64,000 nt of DNA, taken from NCBI GenBank assembly GCA_024760905.1, contig CM045729.1, positions 53,957,080 through 54,021,079 of the forward strand, in the 5' to 3' direction. The notes beneath the pieces were generated by a model. That model searched no databases. It was not told the origin of the DNA and was given only the letters and a program-made list of their open reading frames with translations. A program made the translations under genes and the position numbers. Origin of the DNA: Plotosus lineatus (Eukaryota > Chordata > Actinopteri > Siluriformes > Plotosidae). This document shows positions 14,939-30,200 of the stretch, piece by piece (position 1 is the stretch's first letter; the number at the start of each line of letters is the position of its first letter).

Positions 14939-17900
14939 TTGAGGAAAAAAGGAGAAAGTGTTTTAAAGAGAGATATTGAAGACACCTGCTTTGTAATGGA
15001 GTTTTCTCAGCATGTGCAACGCTCTCATTTATTCAGGGTGTTAGACCTCTGGCAGAATCATAAATATAGGCAGCTGCAACAGGATAGTCTCCTAGTCTGT
15101 ATATGTGGGTGTGGCTGACTTTGCATGTGCACAGGCTCGTAACTTTTCAGTAAAACCCTTGTGGTTTTTGTTTATTGTGCTAAAATTTCAGACATGCACT
15201 TGAAATAGAGAAATATTGAACCGATATGAAATCCTGTGTGTGTGTGTGTGTGGGTGTGTGTGTGTGTTTGCAGGACAAAGGCATTAGTACTGGAACTGCT
15301 GGCTGCTGTGTGTCTAGTCAGAGGGGGGCATGAGATCATTCTTGCTGCTTTTGATAATTTTAAAGAGGTAGACAAGATGCCTTGTTCCAATATCACCATG
15401 ATTTTTAACATTTTTCTGTACACAGTTCTATCATTCTGTGCAACATTTCTATTTGGAAATGTTCTCTCCTCAATTCATGCCCCTTCCTCTGTTGTGTATG
15501 CTGCATAATTTGTCATGTATTTGCATTTTCTTGCTCCACCCTGACCTTTGCTTTGCCTTTTACTTTAATGGCAACTCATGATGGAGACACGGAGTGGAGT
15601 CAAATGAAGAGAAAGAGATTGCTTGTTTATGTCAATGTTATCACAACTGTAAACATGAATTTAAGTAATGCATAGTAGACATGTTATCGATTAAAATGTT
15701 TGTAACTGTCAGCGTCTTCCGCTTTGTCAGATTAAATTATTAGAAGTAAGAAAAATAACTGTTTTAGGGAACAGCAACATCCATGCATCTGTGTAACTCC
15801 ATCATCTTATCTAAGGTCACTAGGTAATTTTTATCATTTGTCCTTTTGATTTATTTATATTAATTTATTTATGCAAAATATTCAGGCTTTTGTTTTTTGC
15901 CCCCGCCCCCACCCCCAAGTGAGCCACTAACACTTTCTTATGCTTCAACTAAAGAAAATATAAATATGCTTTGTTTTAAAGGTTTGTTCAGAAAGTCAAC
16001 GCTTTGAGAAGCTGATGGAGCACTTCAAGAATGAGGACAATAACATTGACTTCATGGTACTTATCCAAACCCAAACCAGTCAGCTATCAATGACTTCTAT
16101 TAAGTCTTTCATTCCTGTTTACTATTCGGTTTGTACGTTCAGTTTGCAGTAGAACATTATTACTGCTCGGTAAAGATATCTGTAGTTTCTTATACATTGC
16201 GCTACTTAAGTAATCCCTGTACGGCTGCTTAACCCATTTTATAACTCAATCAGAGACAAGGAGGCCCATCTCTGTTAGTTTTATGTGTCTTAAGTTTACA
16301 AACCTGTATCAGTTTGCTATCCTCATGTAGTCATTTATGTATGAGAAACACCCGCTAAAAACAAGAAGCACTTATTCTGCACCTTCATGTCACTTTTGCT
16401 GCACCGTTAACTTATACTGAGACTTCTCAGGAAAGTACTCAGTAGCTTTATTTCTGTTTTAGTCATTTGATTATTATGAGATTAGAGTAAAGTTTTTCTT
16501 TGATAAGAAGTTGCAGGAATTTTAGTCATATCCTTCACACTAAACAATATTATTTATTGAATAGTAATGTACTACATAATTATTATTTACCATTTTACAA
16601 GCAAAATAGATTTAAGGTTAGCACTGCCAGTGCTGAGAAAACACTACCTTTCTGTAAAAGTTCCATACTTGTAGGGATAAAAAACAAGATGAACAAAAGA
16701 TAACTGGCATAAGGTACATTAATAGTACAAGCCACTGAAACAAATCAGAGCATATGTTAGCTGGTGGCAGTGGTGACCTGGTGGTAAAGGTGCTGGATCA
16801 CTGATTCTAAGGTTGGGGGTTCAAGCCCCACTCTCAATAGGTTGTCATTGCGCCGCCGCCCCCCCATACCCCACCCACCCCCCAGTGCAGCTAACTGGGT
16901 TATCAAAGGCCGGCCATGTCTCTCACTGTCTATGGTGTGAGGCTTGTAAAAGAACCATTTCTGACCTTTGACAAGAGTATAGCATAGCCATCAGCGTGTT
17001 TCTGCCCAGAGATGGCCTGGCGAGCTGTCCAGGGTGTACTCTGCTGTTGCTCAGAGTCGGCTGGGATGGGCGCCAACCTCCCCGTGACCCTAATAGGATT
17101 AAGCGGTTGCATAAAATGAATGGATGAATGTTAGCTAGTAAGTAAGCCGACTTGCCACACCTCTGTCAGATTGGAGGAAGCTTTTTGTTTGCACTGCTAC
17201 AGCATTAAGACCAATAAAGATGGAAAGAGTAATTTTCATGTCATCTGTTTCATGTAACATTTGGCCAAAAAGTTCATGACATGTGCATACACTACCTCAA
17301 ATTTTGTCTAATAGGAATGCTTTAAGAGATCAAGTTTAATTGTTTATGCAACCTTTAATTCACAAACAGACATGCGGAGCCTACGTTTTGCATGCAGATT
17401 ACTACAGATTAAACTACAGTTTATGAATAAGTATTAATTCATGAAACCACAAAAGAATACTGGTATTTAATTGTCAGCAAGTAAAGTTCAGGGGGGGGAA
17501 AGTCACAAACTTTATTCAGTTTAATAAATAACTACTTGTCAGAATGGATATTTACATGAATTTCATTAGCATCAGTGAAAGTTTTTTCCTCAAATCTGTG
17601 AAGACATAGGCAGGGGTGGGTGTAATTTAGCAAAAATAAGCTACTGGCCAATAGGAATACTGTAGTGATATTATGGATCTACCCATCCTCTTTCATATTG
17701 GATTTATCATGTTGCCAGCATAATGACTTGCTAGCTAATTTTGGTCATCTTGCAGACTTTTTACTCATCGTGGGCCAGAGGACTAGTGCTAATTACCACC
17801 CCTGGAAAGGCTTTTGAAACATATAAATCTAAAAGACAGTAATTATTTCCAACTACCTTTTCATCAAAAGGTGAAGGAAATTGACAACTCATTCAATAAA

Positions 17901-20002
17901 TCACTACATAAAAGTGCCATATATGCCAATTTTGTACACAATGAAATATTTCTCCAGATACCACTAAAAAAGACAAGAGACAAAGTGGTGATATTGTTTA
18001 TTTAAATTTTTTTTCGTCAAATTACTTCAGTATATTCTGTTTACATTATATTGCCAAATTATGTGTACACCTGACTATTATATATCTGTGTTTGTTTGTT
18101 GATGGTCTTTTTCCAAAACCATGGGCATTATCATGGAGTTGATTGCCCCTTTGCTATAACAGCCAACTCTTCTGGAAAGACTTTTTACTTGATTTTGCTT
18201 GTGAACAAATTTCACAAGAGAGTTAGAGATGATTGGTTCTGATGTTGGACGAGGTGGCCTGGGGTTCTGTCTGTGTTCCAGTTCACCCCAAACATGTTCA
18301 GTGAGGATTTGGGTCGGGGCATTGCAGAGTTCTTCTCCAAACTTGACAAAACATGGCTCCATAAATCTTATGATGCCAAAGTGCATTGTTGTATAGAGGT
18401 TTTGTTTGGGCCCATTAGTTCCAGTGAAGGAATAGTATAATGTTCAAGCATATAAAGACATTCTAGACAGTGCTGATAATCTAGGGCAGGCCAACATGGT
18501 GATGATGATCTGGTATGATGACCTGGTGTCCAGAAGTACAAATATACAGTACATTGATTTTCTTTTTATTTGAGGTGAGAACACTTTACAAAACTACACT
18601 GTTAGCATGTCTTCCAAAATGCATTCTTTTTCTGTGATGTGCTAAGTTTGAGCCACTTGACTTGCTGCTATGATTGCATTTCAAACTCACAGCAGCTCAT
18701 TCATAGGATAATAGGAATATTTAATAACATTTGTTAGTGGGTACATGCGTTACCCTACTCAATAAAAAGAGGATAATTTAAGTGATTTTGGTCAGGGCAT
18801 TATCATCCACACTAATTTTGACTAGGTGGTCTTGAATCGTGGTCAGTAGCTGAACAGTTTGTTCTGTTTGTAGTTTTGTAGCCTACGTTTTTTTCTTTTT
18901 GATTTTATGTTCACTGAATATTAACCACCTGTTAACCAAGTCCTTTTCTAATTGTGTTCAAATTATTTCTCTAGTCAAAAATGTTGATTTTGGGCCATGA
19001 TTTGAATCCTTTCATTTCATATATGCTACGCTGGTTAATAGAGGGTTAAAATGAACAGTCTTTGGTTGCATTGTAACTCAAACCAAGAACCTCATCAGAC
19101 GTGAGGAGAACACTTTTCTCTCTTTATTTTATGATTCTCATAAGCTTTTATGCAGAGACTCTCCTTGGGGTAAGGCAACACATAATTAGTTTAAAGGAAG
19201 TGCTGTATGTACTTCACACCAGATAGGCTAGTTAGAGTGTGGTATCTAAACGAGGTGTTGCTAGTTACAATGCATTCACACGATCCAGGATCTCTGATTT
19301 CATGTGCTACTTGGTTTACAGAAATAGAATAAAACAGAGTCTGTGCACAATTGTTTAAATCTCTAAAGAGAAAAAAAGTGGCATTGCAGTTCAAACAGCT
19401 GGTACTGTAATGTTAGCAAGTAGAAGGCCCAGCCTTATACTACTACAGTTTTAGTTTTAACAAACATGCAAATGAGTGGAGTCAGGCACAGAGTCTTTCT
19501 AGTAGTGAGTCCAGCCACAGGTGCAACAGAGTAGCAAGCAGCACAGTGCAGCTAATTTGTTTGTTTCACCATGTTTTTTAGGTCAGTACTTTATTTTTTT
19601 TGTCACCATCTCATTATTTTTTCTTTTTTTATTGTTTATGCAATCATTCTCATTTAAGATGAATAAGGTATCATTCTAGTCAAATAAACGGGCATTTTGT
19701 TTTTGATGGATGTGCTTTACATGCTGTACAATCTTTGGTATAGTAACTATCTGCACCCTATTTGGTCAGTTTAATATTAAGTTTAGCATTTGCTTTCCTT
19801 ATTTACAATTCTACCTATTAATTCTCAGCTCTCCGCTTACTTCCAGGTGGCTTGTATGCAGTTCATCAATATTGTGGTCCACTCAGTAGAAGATATGAAT
19901 TTCAGAGTACACCTACAATATGACTTCACCAAACTGTGTTTGGATGAGTACCTGGATGTGAGTACAGGGGTTTAAGGCCAGGTTCATCTAGCTGTTTCAT
20001 TC

Positions 20003-20063
<61 letters not shown>

Positions 20064-20869
20064 CATATATATATATATATACAGTAAAACCTCCGCTGAC
20101 GAAAGCTTAAGCTCACAAACTTTTCGCCTCAAGAACATTAAATTTGCGAGCATATTGTCTCTGCTGACGAACTAGTTTTCGGCGGACGAATCAAACCACG
20201 TGGTCGAACAGCGCCACGGTGGCGGCCACGAGAAGCTGACGCACACTCACGGCGTCACAGTTCGTCACACCCCTTTCTTTGAATGCGGAAGTGGTTTGTG
20301 TTTGATAGACATTTTGGACCATATTGAGTGTACTTTTGCTATTATGGGACCGAAAAAGACCCCACCACAGGCGGAGATCATTGAAAAACACGAACGAGGT
20401 GTGCGTTTGTGTGACTCAGCGTCCCAGTACCAGTACTAAGTCTACCATTGCTCCCATCCTTAAGAACAAGGAAGCTATTAAGGGTACGTGTGTGGCTAAG
20501 AGTGTTTCCAAACAGTAGGCGTTTCCAAACTCTCCTTCCAAACAGTAAGTCCCTCCCTCCCTCCTCCTCCCACTCCATTCCATCAAGCCATCAACTACCA
20601 TCACAAAGGTAAATAAAACGACTTTATTATACAGTACAGTTTATTTCTTTAATTACAATACAATAGCACATTTATTATACATAAAATAAGGTATATTTTT
20701 GTGTAGTTTTAAGGCTTATGTAGTAGAAAATTATGTTTTATGGGGACCTGGGAACGGATTATTCTCATTTTAATGGTTTCTTATGGGAAATAAATGTTCG
20801 GAAGACGAACTTTTCGCCTCACACACACTTTCTGGGAACCAATTATGTTCGTGAGCAGAGGTATCACTG

Positions 20870-20942
<73 letters not shown>

Positions 20943-23900
20943 ACATTAAGATTCAATACATTGAGACATTTCTCAGTGCTATAGTTTTTGATCCGCTCAT
21001 TGTGTTTTCTGTTTTTTGTCTGTCTCTGTGCTTGGAGTAGAAACTGAAGCACACTGAGAGTGATAAATTGCAGGTGCAGATCCAGGCTTACCTGGATAAC
21101 GTGTTTGATGTGGGAGCTCTACTGGAGGATGCTGAGACAAAAAATGCGGCACTGGAACGCGTGGAGGAACTTGAGGAAAGCATGTCTCATGTGAGTACCA
21201 TGTTAAGACACCCATCATATTTCCCTCTGCTGAGACCATGAGGAAAAAAAATTTATTTGTCACTTAAACATTTTTCATCATGCAAGAAACAAAAGTGGCA
21301 GCTTGGTAGTACTGGGGCTCGAACCCTAAAGCATCTGAATAGTAACCCATTCCCTTAATACTTGAGCCAATACTACCCAAGTTTAACACAGCTGGCCTCA
21401 CATTTCAAAAATTTGGCTTATGCCTTGAGGTTTTCCTGCTCTCAATACACATAACCAAACAGATGGAGACATTTCTAATTACCTGTAAGTTTAAAAAGTA
21501 GTTTTAGGAATAGGAAAAACCCAAAAACAAGCAGGCCTGTGTTGCTCTTCGTGTGACATTACAAAAACAAGTAATAAACATCAGCTCGATTGAAAATGTT
21601 TCTCAATTCATCTAACAAGACAACGAAGGAAATAACATGAATATCGTCCTAGATACTTAATGAATGGCATGTCAAGCTTTGAATTGAAGCCATTTCAGAG
21701 TAGGAAGTAAGTGAGGAAGTAATCTTTGATCATTTCTGTTTGACTAGTTTCCCTTTTTCCTATTTAAAAAATTTATATGGATCAACTGAGCTAATGCTAA
21801 AATGTGTTTTGTTGGAGTTGAAGCTCTAAGCTTTTGACCTAAGGCCATTTGTTAATTTGGCCATAACCATGAAGTATTAGCGGTTTCTAAAACCTAATTA
21901 ATATGTATTTGTTTCTGTTTGGCCACATTTCCCCTAACTTCCAATGCAGATGACAGAAAAGTTACAGGACACAGAAAATGAAGCGATGGCAAAGATTGTA
22001 GAACTTGAGAAGCAGCTAATGCATAAGAACAAAGACCTGGACACTATACGGGTGAGAGCTTTTGTTCCTGTTTTTCTCTGTTTAATTAGTTTTGAAATGT
22101 GTTACAAACCGGATTCCAAAGAAGTTGGGACACTATACAAATTATGAATAAAAACTGAATGCAATGATGTGGAAGTGCCAAATTTCAATATTTTATTCCG
22201 AATAGAATATAGATGACAGAAAATGTACCATTTTAAGGGGAAAATATGTTGATTTTAAATTTCATGGTGTCAACAAATCTCAAAAAGTTGGCACAGATAG
22301 CAGTGAGAGGCTGGAAAAGTCAATTGCACTTATAACAAACAGCTGGAAGGCCAATTACCACTAATGAGGTCCATTGGCAACATGACTAAGTATAAAAAGA
22401 GCTTCTCAGAGTGACTGTCTCTCAGAAGCGAAGATGGGTAGAGCATAACCAATTACCCACGTGTTGCGCAGAAAGATAGTGGAGCAATATCAGAAAGGTG
22501 TTTCCCAGCAAAAAATTGCAAAGAGTTTGAAGTTATTATCATCTACAGTGCAAAACATCATCCAAAGATTCAGAGAGTCTGGAACAATCTCTGTGCGTAA
22601 GGGTCAAGGTCGATAAACCATACTGGATGCCCGTGATCTTCGGGCCCTTAAACGGCACTGCACCACAAACAGGAATGCTACCGTAAGGGAAATCACAGAA
22701 TAGGCTCAGCAATACTTCCAGAAACCATTGTCGCTGAACACATTCCACCATGCAATCCGCTGTTGATCAGACAAGTTATGATTTGAAGTTCTTTATGGAA
22801 AACTGGGACGTCATGTCATCCGGACTAAAGAGGACAAGGACAACCCAAGTTATCATCAGCACTCAGTTCAGAAGCCTCTATGTGTGATGGTATGGGGTTG
22901 CATGAGTACGTGTGGCATGGGCAGCTTGCACATCTGGAAAGACATCCTCAATGCAGAAAGGTATATTCAGTTTTTAGAACAACATACAGTATGCTCCCAT
23001 CCAGACATCGTCTCTTTCAGAGAAGACCTTGCATTTTTCAACATGATAATGCCAGACCACATGCAGCATTAATTACAACATCATGGCTTCATAGAAAAAG
23101 GATCCGGGTATTGAAATGGCAAGAGTGGGACAGCATTCCCATTTCTAAGCTTGAGGAACTTGTCTCCTCGGTCCCGAAACGTTTGCAGACTGTTGTAAGA
23201 AGAGGAGATGCCTCACAGTGGTGAAAATGGCCTTGTCAGAACTTTTTGAGATTTGTTGACACCATGAAACTTAAAATCAACATATTTTCCCCTTAAAATT
23301 ATACATTGTCTCAGTTTCAACTTTTGACCCTGCCATCTGTGTTCTATTCAGAATAAAATGCTGAAATTTGGCACGTCCACATCATTACATTCAGTTTTTA
23401 TTTACAATTTGCATAGCTTCCCAACTTTTGTGGAATCTGGTTTATATGTACAAACTGAATGAATATAAAATTGTTTGATTGCATATTTTTTTTTACAATT
23501 GGATATAGGAAGTCTACAAGGATGCTAGCTTGCAGGTGCACACACTGAGGAGAATGGTGAAGGAAAAAGATGAGGCCATTCAGAGGCAATCCAATCTAGA
23601 AAAGAAGATTCATGAACTGGAAAAGCAAGGAACCATTAAGATCCAGAAGAAAGGAGACGGGGATATCGCCATCCTTGCCTCCACTCCCTCCACTAATGGC
23701 CTGCTGGCGGGCACAGAGGGTGTGGTGGGGGTGCCCAGGGGTGCATTGATAGGTCCTGTAGGTCCAAGTAATGGTATAGAAGCAGGCATGTCCATGCCAC
23801 CCCCTCCCCCACCACCTCCTCCTATGCTTGCATCAGGTAAGTCGTTTAGATGTACTTCTGTGCAAAGTCGAAAACTTAGATCCTCTTAATCCTAATGCAG

Positions 23901-24169
23901 CAGTGTTCCTTTATTCTGAAGACTGAACTGATATTTGAACCGTATTACCACTTATCTGATTTGAGATATTCCTTGTTTGTTGTGCTAAATGCGTCATTTT
24001 ATAAGCCTTAATTTGGAAATGATAACAGAACCATAGCAGCCTTCAGATCCAGCAGTTCTCTTTTGTAGTACACAGCAAGCAGATTAGAAACAGCAAATGA
24101 CTTTATATTTGGTCTTGCTAATTGAGTCTCTGTGGGTGAAATATGTTCTGGCAGTCTTTCATGGCATGC

Positions 24170-24219
<50 letters not shown>

Positions 24220-27200
24220 TACATGTTGTGTTGCTTTTTTCCTACTATTTTATGTCATTCTTTTGTGTCTCTTATTTGTATTATTTCTTTGCTTCTTTTT
24301 ATTCATTGGAACATTTTCTCCTCTTTAATGTTTCTTTCAGTACAAAATGGTCCATCAGCTTCGCCTGAGCCTCCCCCACCCCCTCCTCCACCACCTCCCC
24401 CTCCCCCACTCCCGGGCTCTGCCATGGCTATGGAGGAATCTTTTGCAATGCCTCCACCTCCACCACCCATGGCACCACCTCTACCAGGGTGTGGAACCCC
24501 CACAGTAATCTTCAATTCAGGACTGGCAGGTAAGACTTTCCATGCAGGTATCATGTCCCATTATCCTCTTTTATTTTAGTAAGCATCAAGGTAATGATAC
24601 AGAACTGACAGGAGTCACCATTTACACTGTACTTTCAACTCGAGTTTAGCGTTTTGAAAATATAACTGAACATTTCAGCAGAATTCGGCCAATTAGCCTT
24701 CTGTGCATATTTTGGACTGTGTGAGGAAACCGGAGTACCCGGATGAAACACACACACAAGCACGGGGAGAACATGCAAACGCCACCCAGAAACGCTCGAG
24801 CTGGGAATCAAACCTAGATCTTCTTGCTGTGAGGCAGACATGCTAACCACTACGCCACCGTGCCACCCCATGCAGCAGCAGCATCATTGTCATATTAGAG
24901 TCTTGGATTTTATCAGCCAGGCGATGTTTTGGCCTGGTTCTGTGTATTTTTTTGTAAGATACTTCATTGTCTGGCTGTACTGTAGTGTACAAGACACTAA
25001 AAGTATTGTATGCAAGTTGTACCTCATTTATCTTCACGGTATCACCTAATGATTACTGAGGCTGTGGGTGCTTACTCACTTCTTCTTAGCACTGTGTAAC
25101 TTCCCAGCCAGGCTGTTTGGTCAGATATAACTGACTCATTGGCAAATAAAGAAAATGTGTGTGTTTCCTATATGAAACTGCTGTGTTTCCTATATGAGGT
25201 GACTGAGTATGAATTTGTAGGCTTCTCTTCTTCTTTTCCTTTCGGCTTTTCCCTTCAGGGGTCGCCACAGCGAATCATCTGCCTCCATCTCACCCTATCC
25301 TTTGCATCTTCTTCTCTTACACCAACGACCTTCATGTCCTCCTTTACCACATCCATGAATCGTCTCTTTGGTCTTCCTCTAGGCCTTTTGCCTGGTAGTT
25401 CCAGCCTCAGCATCCTATTACCAATATACTCACTATCCCTCCTCTGTACATGTCCAAACCATCTCAATCTAGCCTCTGACTTTGTCTCCAAAACGCCTTA
25501 CATGTGCTGTCCCTCTGACGCACTCATTCCTAATCCTATCCATCCTCGTTACTCCCAAAGAGAACCTCAACATTTTCATCTCTGCTACCTCCAACTCTGC
25601 CTCCTGTCTTTTCCCCAGGGCCACTGTTTCTAACCCATACAGCATCAAGTTGGCCTCAACAATCGCTTTGTACACTTTTCCTTTCATTTTTGCCGATACC
25701 CTCCTATCACACATCACACCGACACTTTTCTCCAACCATTCCAACCTGCCTGCACACGCTTCTGACCTCTTTTCCACACTGCCATTGCTCTGGATTGTTG
25801 AGCCTAAGTACTTAAAATCCTCCACCTTTCTTATCTCTGCTCCCTGTAATCTCACCGTTGCCTCTTTGGTCCTTGGCATTCATGCACATGTACTCTGTCT
25901 TACTGAGGCTAATCTTCATTCCCTCCTTTCCAGGGCATACCTCCACCTCTCTAGATTTTCCTGCACTTGTTCTCTGCTCTCACTACAGATTACAATGTCA
26001 TCTGCAAACATCATAGTCCATGGGGAATCTTGTCTAACCTCGCCTGTCAGCCTGTCCATCACCATAGCGAACAAGAAGGGGCTGAGAGCTGACCCTGATG
26101 CAGTCCCACCTCCACCTTGAACTCTTCTGTCACAACCGACAGCACACCTCACCACTGTCTTACATCTCTCATACATGTCCTGCACCACTCTAACATACTT
26201 CTCGCCACTCCAGACTTCCTCATGCAATACCACAGTTCTTCTCTCGGCACCCTGTCATATGCTTTCTCCAGATCCACAAAGGCACAATGCAGCTCTGTCT
26301 GACCTTCTCTGTACTTCTCCATTAACATCCTCAAGGCAAACACTGCATCTGTGGTGCTCTTTCTGGGCATGAAACCAAACTGTTGTTCACAAGTGCTGAC
26401 TTCTGCCCTTAGTCTAGCTTCCACTATTCTTTTCCCATAACTTCATCGTATGGCTCATCAACTTTATCCCTCTGTAGTTGCCACAACTCTGCACGCCTCC
26501 TTGTTCTTAAAAATGGGCACCAGCACACTTCTCCTCCATTCCTCTGGCATCCTCTCACTCTCTAAGACCTTGTTAAATGTTCTTGTCAGAAAATCTACTG
26601 CTACCTCTCCTAGACACTTCCATACCTCCACCGTATGTCATCAGGACCAACTGCCTTTCCATTCTTCATCCTCTTCAATGCCCTCCTCACTTCACTCTTA
26701 CTAATCTTTGCTACTTCCTGGTCCTCAACAGTCACCTCTTCTACTTTTTTCTCTCTCATTTTCCTCATTCATCAGCTCTTCAAAGTACTCTTTCCATCTT
26801 CCCAGCACACTTCTGTCATCAGTCAATACATTACCTCTCTGTACTTTATCAATCTAACTTGCTGCACGCCTTCCCATCTCTATTTCTCTGCTGTGCCAAC
26901 CTGTATAAATCATTTTCTCCTCCTTACTTTCCAGCTGAGCATACAAGTCATCAAAAGCACTCTGTTTGGCCTTTGACACTGCTACCTTTGCCTTTACGCT
27001 GTGTCTCCCTGTACTCCTGGTTACTCTTCGGTTTTGTCAATGTCCCACTTCTTCTTAGCTAATCTCTTCCTTTGTACACACTCCTGCACTTCCTCATTCC
27101 ACCACCAAGTCTTTATCTACTTTCCTTCCAGATGACACACCAAATATTCTCCTACCTGTCTCCTGATCACATTCGCTGTAGTTGTCCAGTCATCTGGAAG

Positions 27201-30200
27201 CACTTCCTGACCACCCAAAGCCTGTTTCAACTCCTCCTTGAAGACAACCCGACACTCTTCCTTTTTCAACTTCCACCACTTTGTCTTCTGCTCTGCCTTT
27301 GCCTTCTTCACCTTCCTCACCATCAGCATCATCCTGCACACCACCATCCTATGCTGTTTGGCAAAACTCTCACCCGCTACTACTTTGCAGTCACTGACTT
27401 CCTTCAAATTACATCGCCTGCACAAGATGTAGTCTACCTGTGTGCTCTGACCTCCACTTTATAAGTCACCCTATGCTCCTCTCTTCTGGAAGAAAGTATT
27501 CACCACAGCCATTTCCATCCTTTTGCAAAATCTACCAACATCTGTCCTTCATGCTCCTGTCCTGGATACCAAACTCACCCATCACTTCCTCGTTCCCTCT
27601 GTTTCCTGCACCAACATGTCCATTGAAGTCTGCCCCAATGACCACTCTTTTCACCTCTGGGGTACTCTGCATCACTTCATCTAACTCCTCTCCAGAATCT
27701 CTCCTTCTCTTCTCGCCGCATCCTGTCTGTGGGGCATAAGCACTAACAACATTGACCATCACACCTTTAATTTCTAACTTGAGACTCATCACTCTGTCTG
27801 ACACTCTTTTCACTTCTAGAACATTCCTGGCAAACCCTCCTTCAAGATGACTCCGACTCCATTTCTCTTCCCATCCACACCGTGATAAAACAGCTTAAAC
27901 CCTGCTCCTATGCTTCTAGCCTTCATGACCTTTCCACCTGGTCTCCTGAACACACAGTATGTCCACCTTCCTCCTCTGCATCATGTCAGCCAGCTCTCTA
28001 CCTTTTCCTGTCATAGTTCCAATATTCAAAGTCCCTACTTTCAGTCCTAGACTCATGCCTTTCCTCTTCTCTCTCTGGCAACGGACACGCCTCCCGCCTC
28101 CTTCTTCTCGACCAACAGTAGTCCAATTTCCATCAGCACCCTGTTGGTTGACGGCACTGATGGCGGTCGTTGTTAACCCGGCCCTCGAATCGATCCGGTA
28201 TGTCATTCTTTCTTGTGATTCGCATAGTTTATTTGGCATTTGTTTTACGCCGGATGCCCTTCCTGACGCAACCCTCTGCATTTATCCGGGCTTGGGACCG
28301 GCGTGAGGGAGAGACACTGGTTTGTGCCCCCCCCTCACGGCTGCATGAGTATGAATTTGTAGGCTATTGTGCACCATTTGTTCTTGTTCCTCTTTGAAAG
28401 AATAAAAACTGCATTTCTGTAAGCAAGTACTTATTTATGGTGCAAATTACTTAACCGATACTCTTCAACTATCCAGAAAATACTCCATCTTGGAATGGAT
28501 GTCTCGCCAGTGTAAATGAACACTATCCACAGAATGAATGAGCAGTCCCTTTCCATAAATGCTAAGGTCATGAATCAAGTGTTTACAGTGTAACACCGAG
28601 AAGTACATGCAAAATGGTTCAGTTCTGAGCCCAGACTACACAGGGGTGACAAGACCAGCTGTGAGACCATATTGCTGGCGTTATATTGAATCTTTATCTT
28701 CTTTGAAAAAAAACTGACTGTTTACCTTCCAAAAATGAACAGCTTACATTGTGTAACATTTTTAATCTTTTTATGATCGTGGTAAAATAGAAAACTGCTG
28801 ACTATATTTTGAAGGCTATTTTTGTTGTTCTTACTGATTGCTTGTTTTTGTTTCTCTTCTTTTTTTGCCAACCTAGAAGGACCCATCAAGCTTTTCTGTA
28901 GGTTTTCTGTGCTGCATTTGTGCTCTTCTTGTTTCATATTAATATGTATTTGAGATGGCATTTTTAGTTCTAAAAGGCATAATAATCAGCAGAATTTCCA
29001 GCCGTTTCTGGTGCACCAAGGCAGCTTGCGTCTAATTCTTCCACTTGAAGCCAGGCATAAATTTAGATGCTCTACTGCAAGACTTTTCCTTTCGCTCGAT
29101 TACTGTTCAGTCCAAAAAAGGAACATTTTCTAAACCTCATTCTGCACTGTTCAGCAAATGACATTATGCAGATGCCAAAGTATGAAACCACATGTTCCAT
29201 CAGACCCAAGGCCTTTATTCCTATACTTGTTCACTGCAGTCGAAATTCATGACACCCTTTGGAAATTGTGGGTCCTAACCACAATCCCAGTTCTATAGAT
29301 TTCTCTCAATCTTTCCATTACATTGTTCGAATTTGATGGAAAATTTAACAACCCCAACTAGAGCCTACAAATGCCACTTTGTGTGTGTTCTTTTGAAGTG
29401 TGTTATATGTTAAAGTACACTGATGTAGCACTACATTTACAGCATTTGGCAGACACTGTTATCCTGAGCAACATACAATTATCTTTTTTTTTTTGTTGTT
29501 GTTTTTTTTTACACAACTGAGCAATTGAGGGTTAAGGGCCTTGCTCAAGTGCCCAACAGTGATGATTGAGAGGATTGAACCACTGACCTTTAGATCAGTA
29601 ACCCATCGTCTTATCCACTAGGCCACCATGGCCCACTTTTCTTCCACTACAGGTAAATTGTTGCACAAATGTAAAATTGCAGCCTGCTATATAGGCCCAG
29701 CATGGCCATCACTCAACTGATAAACTATAGATAATACAGGTAGTAGACTAGGTTTTTTTCTTCTACTCCGTCTATAACACTATGAAGGCACTTTCCTCTG
29801 TTGAGCCTAAGTCTACATATATGGACAGGTGACAAGCAATGAAGGTTTTCAAGTCTTAAGGCATGTTTACAGTCATTCATTCATTCGTTCATTTGCCGAA
29901 CCACTTAATCCTTACTCGGGGTTGCGAGTAGGCTGAAGCCTGTCTCAGCTGACTCTGGGCAAAGACAGGCTAGACCTCAGTAATTCATTGCATGGCGGAC
30001 ATGTTAACAGCATGATATGATGAAGTAATTAATATTTTATGACACTTCAGAGTGTCATACAGACCTCAAGACGGGAGGAAAAGACTTGAAGTGTTTGTAT
30101 AAGTTTTGAGTGGATGAGCCCCTCGTTATGAAGATAAATGGACAGTTTAAATATAAATGAGGTTGGCTTGTGCAAAACTTCAGATACCTTTTTGTGGATA

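Noticed and set aside
14840..15118. Long frames made of repeated Cys-Val, His-Thr or Tyr-Ile (also at 2129, 20733, 49564-49918)
   Set aside because: They are translations of (GT)n, (CA)n and (TA)n arrays and carry no gene signal.
18078..18386. Minus-strand 102-residue frame as a gene
   Set aside because: It falls within a degenerate interspersed repeat and has no splice or conservation support.
27072..28306. Plus-strand frames across 25139-28397 as a Ser/Leu/Pro-rich gene
   Set aside because: They are the complement of the minus-strand RTE LINE, whose RT and endonuclease motifs explain the sequence.
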